A DNA stretch of 64,000 nucleotides from Chrysopilus asiliformis (GCA_964034945.1 OZ035962.1:34375943-34439942), one strand, 5' to 3'; positions 23,552 to 35,390 are shown, counted from the first letter of the stretch. Notes: a model not told the origin generated them from the sequence alone. Made by a program: numbers and translations.

Positions 23552-24275
23552 CGAGGATAGTTTTAAAAGTCCTTGACCAAGTACATGATTTGGTATGACG
23601 GCATCTTGTTTCGTTTCATGCAACCACCCTGCACAGGGATTAGGGATGAACAGACCTCAATTTCAAGGGATTGATTTAATGTTTTTAAGGGTCGATTTTC
23701 GGCAATTGTAAAATATCTAGGCTTTTTTTTCAAGAAGCGAAGATTCGCGCCGACCAAACCAGTTTGGTATTTGGCTTTCGCCGTCTGAGTTTCCTCCAAG
23801 CTGCTCAACCCTGCTCAGTTTGTTTTCAGAAGAAAATACAATTTGTATACTCTAAATGAGAATTTTATGCTAGTATGCACGCAAGTCGAAGATTTTTATG
23901 CCATTTTCATGAGTGTACGTGTACGGGCAATAAATTTATGTTGTAAATGAAAGTCACGGGTCTTCAAAAGCAACATTTAAGTAGGATTTAATTTCGCTTC
24001 GCTTATTTAGAAGAGGGGCTACCTATAAAATATGTTACACACTACGGGAGATGCGAAAGCTCTTGGGTGGTGTCACGGCGCCGGCGGAAAAATCGTGAAA
24101 AGTGTGACGAGAAAAACCTTAGAACCAACATATTTTATGGACACCCCCATGATATCATTTTTTACAGATTTATATCAAAAGTTTCAACAATAATTCTGTG
24201 CAAAAAAATTTGTGGTAGTTCTTTAATGATGGCGCTACCTCTGTTTTAGGCTAAGAACTCTTCGAACTATCCTCG
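23552..24275. mobile_element. Degraded mariner-type element (724 bp)
   Basis: Ends TA|CGAGGATAGTT(T/C)(T/G)AAAAGT and its inverse agree well, with TA on both sides (23550-23551, 24276-24277). CGAGG(A/G)(T/Y)-type ends are common in mariner elements. No DDD motif is visible in the ~720 bp, so it is an internally deleted or decayed copy. Confidence 0.65.
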
Positions 24276-24559
24276 TACTAAATAAACATGAAAAATACTT
24301 CAATTACCAAGTGGTAATAGTGAAATACTCCATATGATGCGGTCTAAAAACTGCAAACAATCATTGTGTTTATTGTTTTTAACATAAATGTAAAACATAT
24401 ATGCATGTAACTGACAAATGCAAAACAATACGAACGGGATCAATGAAAAACCAATTTTATGTTGCAGAATTTCGTACTAGATTCTATTTTTATACACCTT
24501 CTATTAAGTTGCTTGGTTTTCAAATCGCTGGTAGCTTATATTTTCGAAACTATGCAACC

Positions 24560-24900
24560 TAGGAAGATGACATTTTGGCACCTTGCGTATTTCTAATATT
24601 TTCACGATTTCGTCCTTGTAATGTCAGGATGACGTGATTCGATTTTTTCCTCAAATTTTTCAGAAAAAAATTTATTTGGTGGTTTTTGGAGTCACTGAAC
24701 CCGATTCTGATGTTAAGAAATCCGTAGAACAACGGAAGATCCTGTAGGATAATGTTACTATCCGTTTCCTTAAATTTCCCGGAAAGAAATCTCATCCGGG
24801 GATTTTTGGGATTGCTAAATCCGATTCAGAATTCAAAAAGTCTTTAAGGATATTTCAAACGGAAGGATATGTATTCGGAGGCAAAAAGTATAAAATGAGA
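24560..24900 (+). repeat. Repeat family F, partial copy F2
   Basis: Two units with GGTTTTTGGAGTCACTGAA, GATTCTGATGTTAAGAAAT and GGAAGATCCTGTAGGATAAT match F1. The header with the GTCTG tract is missing. Confidence 0.65.
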
Positions 24901-25253
24901 AAACTATTTAAAAGAGACATGTTTTCTTTTCGTACAGACCAAGTTTTCGCACTATTGTTTTTTTTTTAAATTGTGTATTTGGATAAAAATATAAAGATGT
25001 GCCGCTGGAAGAGTGTAAAACTGAACTTTCACTGTGGCTTACTGATATTACCGTGGCTATTTGATAATAAAAGTATGTGTGCTGAGTTTAAAGAGCAAAT
25101 TCAGTTCCAAACACTTTAAATTTATATCAAAATATACAATTTTAAATAACATTTCTCTTGAAACCCTAAAACATTAGTGGGAAAACGGGTTTTGTACATT
25201 TCATTGCATTTTCAAAATTTGTTTTTAGAGGTTGTTTGCTTTTTTACAATTCA

Positions 25254-25487
25254 GGGCACCAATCATGTATTCCGACGCGTCTCTGTCTTTCGACTTCGAC
25301 GCAGCGTTTAACTCTTGACTTCGCCATATCAGCAGCTTCAAATTTCCTGGAGTGACAGTCAGAATCACGTTTCGATTCATAGTGACGATTCCGCGAAATT
25401 TCAAGCTGCAGATATGGCGAAGTCAAGAGTTAAAAGCTGCGTCGAAGTCGAAAGACAGAGACGTGTCGGAATACATGATTGGTGCCC
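25254..25487. repeat. Inverted repeat, ~93-bp arms, 47-bp loop
   Basis: Left arm 25254-25346 (GGGCACCAATCATGTATTCC…) pairs with right arm 25394-25487 with a few mismatches. The arms contain CTTCGACGCAGC and GACTTCGCCATATC. No target duplication was found. It could be a MITE or a locally formed palindrome. Confidence 0.8.
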
Positions 25488-25529
25488 AGAAAACTAAAAT
25501 ATAACAAACTTCTGAATATTTTTTACTTG

Positions 25530-25640
25530 CCTCTTCTATAGAGGGTGTTGTATTCATGACGGAGACTGACTCAAGAACAGATAGAAAATTTCTGATCAGT
25601 ACGAAATCTGATGTCCGTGCATCTATCTGTCCGTTGTTGT
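25530..25640 (+). repeat. Repeat family H, copy H2
   Basis: GTATTCATGACGGAGAC, AACAGATAGAAAATTTCTG and ATCAGTACGAAATCTGA match H1. Confidence 0.6.
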
Positions 25641-25649
25641 ACATAGTGT

Positions 25650-27399
25650 ACATACAGTGTACATACACTGAGAGAAACTAATGGCGCCAAATGATATGAA
25701 ACGAGTATGATTTTACAATTTTCACTATAAAACGGCACCATTTGGACAAATTGCAAAATTTACAACTCGAGTGGTAGAATTATATGTCGTAAATGTTATT
25801 TTATATTTGAAAGGTATGATTTTATCCTTCTATATGATAGTTTTGGATTCGAAAATTATGTTATTACCTATGAACGTTCAATTTTATATTGGAAATAGCA
25901 CAATTGAACTTTTTATTTACATCGCTTTATTTACACAGTTACAATGCCAAATGCAAAAACTACATTGTGTACCTTTAACAGCTTTTACAGTTTATACGTA
26001 TCTTTAATGGTTCTCAAGATATTTGAAAACGCATTAGTTTTTACGTATTTTGTCTAAAACTAAATATTGCAGAGGAAAGTTTAGTGTTGATCACAACTAA
26101 TATTTTTAATCAGCGCAATTATACGAAATCTTAAATCCCGTCTCAAATCACCTCGTGAGTACAGAATTTTGAGAAGAACGGCTTTATAGCGTCGTTCGAT
26201 TCTCTTTTTAAATATCTTTACAAGGTCATTCGTTGAAAAACAGGTACACATCATAAATGTAATTAATTTTCTGTGTCTTCACTAATTTTAAAGTGATTGT
26301 GTTATTTTTTTTCTTTAGTTTTGTATCACATAGGGTATGTGAATACAGTGGTATACTCTACCACAAAAATGTTGAGCAAATATTCCATATGTGGATAAGT
26401 CACATAAATTCCCTGACTCAACGTCGGTGATCTTAATTTATAATGTTTGCTTAAAACACATGAAAAATAAATATAGCATCAACCGCTATTAATGTCAGAC
26501 GGCGAAGCTTCGCCATCAATGCATTACGCTACGTACGTTGCAATTTAAAAGATGTTTATAGTTTTACAGATATAGATCGGATGCATCAGACTCAATACAA
26601 TTTTATTTCATTCAGTCTAGAGTAAATCTTGTGGCATCTAATCGAATTGCCATGAGACGCAGGTAATTCAGGTAATTACGCCATTCCTCTCGCCGTCAAT
26701 TAATAAAATCTTCTAAAATACCATATGTTTATTTATACACTTTAATATAGGACCTGAAAATATATTTTCCATTGTATGTTATAGTTGTAAAAATTAGCTT
26801 CATGTGTGCACCTTATGACGGTGACAAAACTGATTAAAAATAAAATTAAGTAAAAGATGCTGAATAATCGTGGAGCTTCAGATAAAAGTCTCTGTAGATA
26901 TTGCTCGCAAAAACTAGTCATTAATTTAACTTCCAAACAATCGCATGTATTTGCAGTGAAATTCGCAATCGACGTATTGTTTTACAAATTCAAAGTTCAA
27001 TAACGCAAAACTTAGTCAAAAGAAAAATCAATAAAATTATTAATAAAACAATATATTATTTTCGGTGTGGTATTCGCGTTGTGCTTAAATATTAAATATC
27101 ATCGCTTATAGTGTAAGTAATGTAATAAAATTTTCAATGTGACACATTAGTGAAAAATGTCGTTTGTTATGATTAGACATTTTGGGCAATACAAAATCGT
27201 GTCAACTTTGTAATTCATTCAAATGCATCAAAGTTTTATCAACAATGAATTCTGCAATCGAAAAATTATCACGACTTCACAGTTACACATATAAAGTTAT
27301 TTGATCATTTTTATGTATTACGTTTGCCATCTCTGAAAAATATCTGATGTGAACAGCAGATGTCTTTTTTAATTAAAATATACCTACGTTTGTGCACAA
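25650..27399. other. No gene recognised
   Basis: AT-rich sequence. A perfect 14-bp palindrome, GGCGAAGCTTCGCC, lies near 26501-26514. No coding or repeat copy was recognised. Confidence 0.3.
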
Positions 27400-27990
27400 T
27401 TTACACTATAACTCTTTAAATAAAATATTAAAACATGAATTTTTATTTCACGAAATCTGGAATATCTCGATAACGGTAAAAGAAATCGATTTATTGTAAA
27501 TGAATTTTAATATCTTTAATTATTCCTTTAACTGTTATTTTTTTCAAAATGCCGTTACTTTGCAAGAAATCCGCAAAAATATTTTTTTTTACATTTTAAT
27601 GAAAGTATCTCAATAACGGTAAAAGATAGCGGAAAACAGTAACACAAAATTGTTGCAAATATTATTTTCTTCAACACATTTGAAAAAACCCATTAGTTGT
27701 CGAGAGAATTGCAAAAACCTGATAACGGTAGATCTCAATGCCTGTTGTAGATAAGACTACTGAAACGCGTAGTTTCGGAGTAAATAGCAAAAAAAAACTA
27801 AATTCCGATTTTTAAAAAGCCGCCATTTTGGTTACTTCCAAACATCCCTCTAGCTCTAGTAGTTTTTTTGGGAAATCCTGCCGCCATCTTAGATAGGACC
27901 AAACATCCCTCTAGCTCTAGCAGTTTTTTGGGAAATCCTGTACACAGATTGACAGACTGGCAGACTAACATACAGAAAGACATTTTTAAA
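27400..27990 (-). repeat. Repeat family I, copy I2 with a short duplication
   Basis: Reverse orientation to I1. AACATCCCTCTAGCTCTAG occurs twice (near 27840 and 27900), each followed by AGTTTTTTTGGGAAATCCTG or a one-base variant, so a ~60-bp segment is duplicated. ATCTC(A/G)ATAACGGTA words occur three times. Confidence 0.55.
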
Positions 27991-27994
27991 AGCA

Positions 27995-28940
27995 TTTATT
28001 TAGCTTGACTTCGTATCAGTTTGTTTGTCTGTCAGGGTCAAATCTTGCAATCTAATTTTTACCCACTTCCAGTCATCCCATGGACCTGAAATTTTGCACA
28101 CATACGTAATTCCGATGATAATACAATATTTTCACCACTCCGTCTTTGTAAGTATAAGGAAAAGTCCTGTAAGGATAACGTGATTACCCTTTTATTCAAA
28201 TTTTCGGGGAAAAAATCTCATCTGGGTGTTTCCCCGTAAGGATAACGGAGGACCTGATTATCATCTTCCTCAAAATTTCCGGAAAAAATCGAATCTGATG
28301 GGTTTTTGGGGTCGCTGGATCCGATTCTGGTGTCAAAAAGTCCGTAAACATGTCTCAATGGTAAGGATATATAATTTAAAGACTAGAAAGTATATATGAG
28401 ACTATCAGAGCAAGAGTGGCCCAACCCACATTTCGAAATCGTGATTTTTTTTGTGTTTGAATCACTATTGCGAGTGAGTTTTTAGATAAAAATGTTTGGA
28501 TGCACAAAAGAACATTTCAACATTGAGTAATAAAGTCCACAGAATTTTTTTTTCCAAAAATTTACAGTCAATAATAGTACAAAAGTGAACAAGCTTCAAA
28601 AACTCGATTATGTGGCTTGAGCCACTTTTGCTCTCAACGCCTCATATAATCATGGCGAAAGACAGACGTCATTTTGGATTTTCAGTCATATTAATAAAAA
28701 AAATAGGATAAAATAAAATAAAAAAAAAGTTTTTGTTTATAAAAAATGTACTAAAAAGGAAAAAATATTTTTCTGGGCGCTGTGTATCACAAATAACAGC
28801 GAAATAAAAGCATAAAAAATTAAATAAAATATTATCTATTTTATTTTTGATACACAGCGCCCAAAAAAAAATGTTTTTCCTTTTCAGTGTATTTTTTTAA
28901 ATAAAAGCTTTTTCAATATTTTTTTTTGTTGTAATAATGC
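27995..28940 (+). repeat. Repeat family F, copy F3
   Basis: It carries the header TTTATTTAGCTTGACTTCGT, then GTCTGTCAGGGTCAAATCTTG, several GGAAAAAATC units, CATTTTGGATTTTCAGTCATA and the tail with GATACACAGCGCCCAAAAAAA. It holds MITE N1 and preserves the empty target of the foldback in F5. Confidence 0.75.
28398..28643. mobile_element. MITE N1 (246 bp) with 4-bp duplication ATAT
   Basis: Ends GAGACTATCAGAGCAAGAGTGG and (reversed) GAGGCGTTGAGAGCAAAAGTGG are near-inverse (first 20 bases of each shown by 28398-28417 and 28624-28643). ATAT is duplicated at 28394-28397 and 28644-28647. Copies N2 and N3 have the same structure. Confidence 0.85.
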
Positions 28941-29004
28941 TCTAATCGACTCGGGAAATTTTTATGCAAAAACAAGAGGTCAAAATTTTTCACGAATACA
29001 ATAC

Positions 29005-29533
29005 CAAAAACAATGTGTAACACAGACGATTCAAATCAAACAAATCATTTTAGAAGAAGCATGAATTTTTCAATCAAAAACTTAATACCCCATCGCCACG
29101 TGTTCAGCTAAGGCACAAACCAGAAGATAGTCGCTTTATGAGAAAGCTTAAATATAATTATCCCTTATTGCCAAATATTTTTTCTATTCATTCGTTGTTG
29201 ATTGCATGTTCCTCAGCAGTCGATACTTTTTTCTCTAGCAGGTTTTAAAAATGGAAAAAACCATAACTCGAGCATTTTTTCTAAGTTTTTACTTCAAAAT
29301 GTTAGCCTTTTGAAGTAAACACTTAGAAAAAATGCTCGAGTTATGGTTTATTATATATTAGACAACAGCGCAAACTTTTGTGTCTACTGTGCTTTTAAGT
29401 GACGCGAGTATTTTCTGGTTTATGCCTTAGCTGAACACGTGGCGATGGGGTATTAAGTTTTTGATTGAAAAATTCATGCTTCTTCTAATATGATTTGTTT
29501 GATTTGAATCGTCTGTGTTATACATTGTTTTTG
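29005..29533. mobile_element. Foldback element with nested inner hairpin, 7-bp duplication ACAATAC
   Basis: Outer arms 29005-29134 and about 29404-29533 are inverse with few mismatches (ATGAATTTTTCAATCAAAAA, TTAATACCCCATCGCCACGT). An inner pair (29259-29298 with 29309-29347) contains CCATAACTCGAGCATTTTTT. ACAATAC flanks both outer ends exactly. 7-bp duplications are, to my memory, a feature of P-superfamily 1360/ProtoP elements, but no P-like end was confirmed. Confidence 0.85.
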
Positions 29534-29539
29534 ACAATA

Positions 29540-30660
29540 CTTTATTATGCTACGTGCAAGAAAATAAAAATACTTACGAAACATTAAAAACCCGAATTAA
29601 CTTTTTAACATAGTTTTGAGGCTAATAGCTCTCTCTTTTAGTTATTGTATAAATGTGTTTTCAATTCGGGTTTGAGCATACCTGGTCTAGACCGACGATG
29701 ACGTTAGCGCGAAGCAAGCTACTACTTATTTTAATCAAACTTATTGAATATAACTTTTTGAATTTTCCATTTTCTATGCCCAATCTCTGTTGCAACAATT
29801 TGTTGTAAATAGTGGTTTCTCAATATCCTTCCTTCCGAAGTAACGGAATACACCTTTTCTCAAGGAACAGAACCCTTCTAAACTCCCGGGTATGAATCCC
29901 ATATATTTACTTGGGTTTTTCAAAACATAAATAGTTTATATTAGTAAAGTAATCTGAAAAACTTTAAATTTAATTTAAACCAAACACAGGAATACTCGTA
30001 TTTATTTGCAAAACCCACCACTTCAGACACGAAATTTAATTTAACGATTCACATGATGGTTTTTTTGCCCTCACTGCTACAATACGGCTTTTTGCAATAT
30101 TCCAGGTTCAAAAAATTTTCTTCAATTCAGTTGTTTTTGCTCGTCTCATTTAATTTGATGCACATCGCTGTTGACAAAAGAAAAAAAATATCGTAAAACA
30201 AATACATTCGGCGTAAACATAACAAAAAAATCGAACATTTATTCCCGTGCCAAACGAGTATTTTAGAAAAAGCTTTTATTTTGAAGCGTGAGCAACATAC
30301 CAATCCAATCTTCAAATACTGTTGGAAAAACATAGTCAGCATCACGCCAGTCAAGTGCGATATGGAAAATATTTGATTTTAGAGTGGAAAAACGATTGTA
30401 TAAACTATTTGGAAAAAAGTAAAGATGAATTAAAGGGAAAAATCGAAATAATTTACACAAATCTAAAAGAGTAAATCGAATGAAAAATATCACTATAGCA
30501 AAAAAAAAAATTAAGTGAACGAATTCGAGAAGAAGGAAAGTAGGTAAGAAAACCCGCAAAGAAAAAAATAAAAAAAGTGACATTGGCACTTGTTGGGTTT
30601 TGCATAATAATACGTGCACTGAGTTAAGGACTCCAATAGAAAAGCGACAAAAGCGGAGCA
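29540..30660. other. No gene recognised
   Basis: Purine-rich on + between 30360 and 30560, which makes a 132-residue hydrophobic frame on minus that is not a gene. It may be promoter-distal or 5' flanking DNA of the candidate gene at 30.9 kb. Confidence 0.3.
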
Positions 30661-30665
30661 CGTTT

Positions 30666-30835
30666 CACTATTTATAGACGCTTTCTATTTAAGTTGGCAA
30701 AGCTTTGTTCTCGAATATATACATATGTAGTGACAGTTTATCATCGAATTCGTTACTATATTCTTGGAAATACAGACTCTTGAGTTAATCTATATTTTGC
30801 GACCCGCTGAGATAACAAAGTGATATCAGTCCAAA
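30666..30835 (+). promoter_or_regulatory. Possible core promoter: TATA-like box and initiator
   Basis: TATTTATAGACGC lies at 30670-30682 and TCAGTC, a perfect match to the fly initiator TCAKTY, at 30826-30831 (A at 30828). They are too far apart to act together, so at most one is relevant. Support comes only from their position upstream of the candidate start codon at 30939. Confidence 0.2.
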
Positions 30836-30938
30836 AAGCTATTCACATTCAAGTTTTTAGCGTGCTATACGTAAGCGAGCAGCACTTCCACTGAAAAGGA
30901 TTCTACTAAGGACTAGTAACAAGGAACAAAGACGAACA

Positions 30939-30967
30939 ATGACAAAAGAAACCCTAATTCAGTCAAG
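30939..30967 (+). CDS. Candidate first coding segment of a host gene
   Basis: ATG at 30939 sits in a good fly context (GACGAACAATGA). Nine codons and two bases (MTKETLIQS + AG) run to AAG|GTAAAC at 30968. The phase left over (two bases) joins without a stop to the exon at 58254, whose only open frame needs exactly one base first. A ratchet site at 32959 lies in the intron implied. Alone the segment is too short to prove; the phase match has a one-in-three chance of being accidental. Confidence 0.25.
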
Positions 30968-30969
30968 GT

Positions 30970-31388
30970 AAACAAAATATCTGTGTTAACACTGTGTCAT
31001 TTTATGTAAATTAAGTCATTACAAGGTAGACGTGACTGATTTCTAGATAAAAGAATTAAACTGTCTTTGGATGATCTAATACGACACTACCGCTACCATT
31101 TACACAAGACTTTAACAAAAATACTACTCGATCTACATGTAATATAACAGGATAAAAATGCATGATCTAAAAGAAAATTGAAATTTTGGGAAAACTTCTT
31201 ATTCTTACATAAAAGAAAGGCGACAATTGCTAGGAGGCAATCATGATATTCCCTATATGAGAACTTAAAACAGAATTTAGATAGAAATTTAAATTAGAAT
31301 TACCTGATCTAAGTGTCTTTTTTAAAGCTATTCAAATTAAATTATTTGTACGAAAAAGAGTTATGTAAAATCATGATCCCAATGTCGC
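30970..31388. other. No gene; start of the proposed long intron
   Basis: AT-rich sequence without recognisable repeats or coding. Confidence 0.3.
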
Positions 31389-31744
31389 GGTCACACGACG
31401 CTGTTTTGCCAGCCGCTGGCCCAGAGGGTTCACACGATTTATACTTTAGTAGCGCTGGCAAGCAGCAAAACAGTGGTTTGACATTTGAATCTGGGAGATT
31501 TTTTTAATAATAAACGTAACACACAAATTTAAATAAATAAACGTAAAATAACAACTTACAATAAACAAACTTTACCACTTATCAAAGCTCAGAGACAATG
31601 TAACAGGGTCACGTGATCCCTAGTAGCGCTGGCAAAGTAGAACGGTCTGTACTTCACTAGCACTACCAAAATCATCACGCTGCTGCTAGTAGCGAAACTT
31701 ACCTGCTAACAGCCACTAGCGCTGGCAAAACAGCGTCGTGTGAC
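31389..31744. mobile_element. MITE with GTCACACGACGCTGTTTTGC ends (~355 bp)
   Basis: Perfect inverted ends of at least 26 bases start GTCACACGACGCTGTTTTGC. The word AGCGCTGGCAA and variants occur at least four times in the interior in both directions. Flanks GTCGC and GCCGC match at 4 of 5, so the target duplication is uncertain. GC-richer than the surroundings. Confidence 0.7.
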
Positions 31745-32042
31745 TGCCGCATAACACGTGTGAGTATTTTTTGGGAAACTTTTAACTTTTAGGGCGACTT
31801 AAAAGGGAATTAAACGATTTCGAATTCTACTTTCAAGGTTAAAAGATTGTCAATATCAGCTGATCTTTTAACTGTTGTGGTGAAAATTCTTGTAAGACTT
31901 TGAGGTTAAATTAAAATACATTCCTAACCTAAAAATTCTTTACAGTTATAAGGTGATTTGAACGTGCTTTTTGAATCTGTTACAGTAATTAGTGTAGCTC
32001 TAGGCAATGATTAAAATGGGAAAAAATTATCTTGCGACAATT

Positions 32043-32279
32043 GAGATTATCAGAGCAAAAGTGGCCTAACCCACATAATCGAGTTTTTGAAGCTTTTCCA
32101 ATTTTTGTAGTATTATTCACTGTAAATTTTTGAGAAAAAAAAATTATGTGGACTTTATTATTCAATGTTGAAATGTCCAAAACATTTTTATCTAAAAACT
32201 CACTCGCAATAGTGATTCAAACACAAAAAAATTTGCGATTTCGACATGTGGGTTGGGCCACTCTTGCTCTCAACGCCTC
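32043..32279. mobile_element. MITE N2 (237 bp) with 4-bp duplication AATT
   Basis: Same ends as N1: GAGATTATCAGAGCAAAAGT and (reversed) GAGGCGTTGAGAGCAAGAGT. AATT is duplicated at 32039-32042 and 32280-32283. The interior words CACTCGCAATAGTGATTCAA and GTGGACTTTATTATTCAATG are shared with N1 and N3. Confidence 0.85.
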
Positions 32280-32283
32280 AATT

Positions 32284-33749
32284 AATCACGAGATACGGGA
32301 ATAAATAGATAGAAAATTCGCGAAGTAAATCGGATTTTGAAGCATTGCAGGCAAAAACGGATTTGTTTATTTTTTAGCCAAATCGAACGAAAAAATTTTC
32401 AACTATTGAGAGATACATTGAATATGTTTTAAAATTCGGAATATTTATTTCGAAAATCTTATAGAATGCCCCAATATAAAACTGATTGAAGGTTGAAGTG
32501 TCACGTACTATTTTGCCTATTTAAGAACATCGATGACTTTTTAGGAACTGCCTGTGCGTAAAATTAAAAGTGTTTAGTTCAATTCGAATGAGAAGTATCG
32601 TTCCCACGGGCCAAGGCAAAGTCACACATGTAGACACATAGGTGTAATTTAACTTTTGTGGGGTCCGGAGGCTGACAGACGGATATGCATAAATCAAGTT
32701 ATAATAATTCGTGTTAATTGCTCTCTAAATATCTTATTATTTTCTTCCCCGTTGTGAATAATATATAACAACTTATCCTAAATGTGAAAAACTTTCAAAA
32801 AGTTTGTCCAGTTAGTGTAAATTTTATAGTCATTAAAAATTTTATCCGTATCGAATGTCCCCTGATTCATTTAAAAATAAATGTTAAACCAATTAGACAA
32901 ATTTTAATCTAAGCATAAATTAATGTAAAGTAATATCATAATTCCTTTTTTATTTTCAGGTAAGTTTCGTTCAAAGCAGAATCTACATAAGATATGTATG
33001 TATTGGGTTTGATAATTAAAAAATACGTTTATCCAGTCTCATATTTCCGCCTAAGCGCAATAGATCAAAATCGAGTAAAATTTATATTTTTGCTTAAAAA
33101 AAGCAAAAAATAAAGGTGACAAAATACAAACTTTATATTTTTACATCAAGGAAATATGTAAGGAAGAGAACGATGATACCACAAATATGGTCACCGATTT
33201 TTGGCACCTCTAATTTAAAAGAATATTTGATGAATAATCAGAAGTATAATTTTTAAAAGTCTTTAGAAAAAACTCTAGAATTAAAGTATCCATGACACAA
33301 AACTGGTTTTTTTAAAGCAGTGATTGATCAAAAAACTTCGACTCCGACGCGTTTTTCTTTTGCTATTTTTGAAAAAAAGGAAGACATTAAAATTTGTTGA
33401 CATATGGGTCCACTGGTGAATGGCGGAATGCTTCAAATGGGCGTTGGAATGCTTGACTTGTGTGGCGGAAGCTTGAAGAACGAAGAGAAGATTTGACAAT
33501 TGAAGGGCTTGCTGCAAGAACCGGGTAACTCCATTTTTGGTATTCTTCGGAAATTTTAAAAAAAACGTCAATTCTCAAGCTTCATAAAAAAAATTTCTCA
33601 CTTATGGTGTAGACCATTACACATGTTTCGCCACCATAATCATACAAAAATACTAATTCGGAATGAGAGAAAATCTTTTAAATTTTGGAGTTACCTCCTT
33701 TTTCCGAAACTGGAGTTATCCCGTTCTTGCTGCAAGCCCCTCAATTTTG
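32284..33749. other. No gene recognised apart from the ratchet site at 32959
   Basis: A 96-residue frame on minus at 33281-33571 and its overlaps show no domain. Confidence 0.3.
32940..32966 (+). promoter_or_regulatory. Recursive splice site (zero-length exon ratchet point)
   Basis: ATTCCTTTTTTATTTTCAG|GTAAGTTTCG: a pyrimidine tract and CAG acceptor (ends 32959) fused directly to a perfect GTAAGT donor (32960). This matches the ratchet-point motif (Y)nNCAG|GTAAGT known from very long fly introns. It implies a large + strand intron here, consistent with the candidate exons at 30.9 and 58.3 kb. Confidence 0.55.
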
Positions 33750-34304
33750 AAACATAACAAAAGCTATAATTGCCAATCTGGCAATCATTGGAGACCCGTA
33801 TGGTGATATTCGTATCAAAATTCGAACAGTTATACCAAAATTCCACTTTGAAGTCAAACTTTCCAATAAGATTTTTTAAAATTTATTCCAATCGGATTTT
33901 GATATATGGGAGTTTTATGTAGAATCATATCTTAAATAACTTTTGTTCTTGGACTTTTTTGATAAGATGCAGCGTTTTTGAGATATTCACAAAAAACGAT
34001 TTCGTTCGTATGGGGGGTCCCCCCCTAATGGTCCATTTTTGCCCATTAACGAACTTAGCCTCACATTCTACGAAAAACGGATCTGTGCAAACTTTCAAGT
34101 CTCTAGCTCAATCCGTGCGCCCGCAATCCGCGCCACAGACAGACGGACAGACAGACAGACGGACGGACATGCAAAAATTAAATATTTTTATCATTCTAAA
34201 CACACTGGTGTAATTCATTTTTTTGTGCGATGACGGGATCTTGGCGTTACAAACGGTAAGGCAAAGTTAATATACCCTTTGGTTTCACCATACGGGTATA
34301 AAAA
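33750..34304 (+). repeat. Repeat family A, copy A2 (left arm of giant palindrome)
   Basis: A complete A copy from AAACATAACAAAAGCTATAA to CACCATACGGGTATAAAAA. It carries the uninterrupted TTCTAAACACACTGGTG, the empty site for the hAT MITE of A1. Overlapping frames of 64-84 residues reflect the repeat only. Confidence 0.85.
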
Positions 34305-34317
34305 CCAATCGCATGTG

Positions 34318-34887
34318 TTTTTTATACCCGTATGGTGAAACCAAAGGGTATATTAACTTTGCCTTACCGTTTGTAACGCCAAGATCCCGTCATCGCACAA
34401 AAAAATGAATTACACCAGTGTGTTTAGAATGATAAAAAAAGTTGAATTTAGCATGTCCGTCCGTCCGTCCGTCTGTCTGTCTGTCTGTCCGTCTGTCTGT
34501 GGCGCGGATTGCGGGCGCACGGATTGAGCTAGAGACTTGAAAGTTTGCACAGATCCGTTTTTCGTAAAATGCGAGGCTAAGTTCGTTAATGGGCAAAAAT
34601 GGACAATTAGGGGGGGTACCCCCCATACGAACGAAAACGGTTTTTGCGAATATCTCAAAAACGATGCATCTTATCAAAAAAGTGCAAGAACAAAAGTTAT
34701 TTAGGATATGATTCTACATAAAACTTCCATACATCAAAATCCGATTGGAATAAATTTTAAAAAATCTTATAGGAAAGTTTGACTTCAAATTGGAATTTTG
34801 ATACAACTGTTCGAATTTTGGTACGAATATCACCATACGGGTCTCCAATGATTGCCAGATAGGCAATTATAGCTTCTGTTATGTTTT
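34318..34887 (-). repeat. Repeat family A, copy A3 (right arm of giant palindrome)
   Basis: Complete A copy in the opposite direction, starting 13 bases after A2 ends. The whole arm pairs with A2 at high identity by eye. Spacer: CCAATCGCATGTG (34305-34317). Confidence 0.85.
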
Positions 34888-35019
34888 TCTTTACATTCTG
34901 AATCAACTTTAGCTCCTGAATACTAAAAGTGCAACGAAACCAAAGTAGCAACCAGATGGTAAATATTTCTTAATGCTATATCTGGCAATGCTTTTGAATA
35001 TCAAGAGTTATGGTCAAAC

Positions 35020-35390
35020 CACAGAACTATATAACATAGAACAACTGTCACCATACAAAGCTCTGCTGAAAAATGGTCCCAAAAGTATTTCCCTCTTTAT
35101 CGTACTTGAACGCATCCACTGAACTGTATAAGGTCGCGAAATTCAAATTTAGTTTGCCGCGAAATTCAAATTTCACAAGTTTGAGACTAACTTTAGGCGC
35201 AAATAAATAACTTTAGACGCCAACACCATTCCGAAAGTCTATTTTCCTTTGACAGCTCACGGTTTAAACGAGAGAACTATATTTATTTTCATACGATTAT
35301 CTTGCTCTTACTTGACTCGTTTTGATTCACTGAACTGTATTGAAATGGGACCAATTGAGACAGCAAATCGAGCGATCTAGTATATCTATG
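35020..35390 (+). mobile_element. Element L1 (371 bp), 8-bp duplication GGTCAAAC
   Basis: GGTCAAAC occurs at 35012-35019 and 35391-35398. The element begins CACAGAACTATATAACATAG and ends GATCTAGTATATCTATG, so the ends are only weakly inverse (CA(C/T)AGA). Copy L2 has exactly the same length and different 8-bp flanks. The word CACTGAACTGTAT occurs twice inside, and GCGAAATTCAAATTT twice. Possibly hAT or P superfamily; not coding. Confidence 0.85.

Noticed and set aside
30263..30661. 132-residue hydrophobic frame on minus
   Set aside because: It is the complement of a purine-rich stretch; Phe/Leu runs come from poly-T composition and no domain or splice context is present.
34039..34677. Arg/Thr/Asp-rich frames over GACAGACGGAC tracts
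   Set aside because: They recur only because family A repeats recur; the reading is a translated microsatellite.
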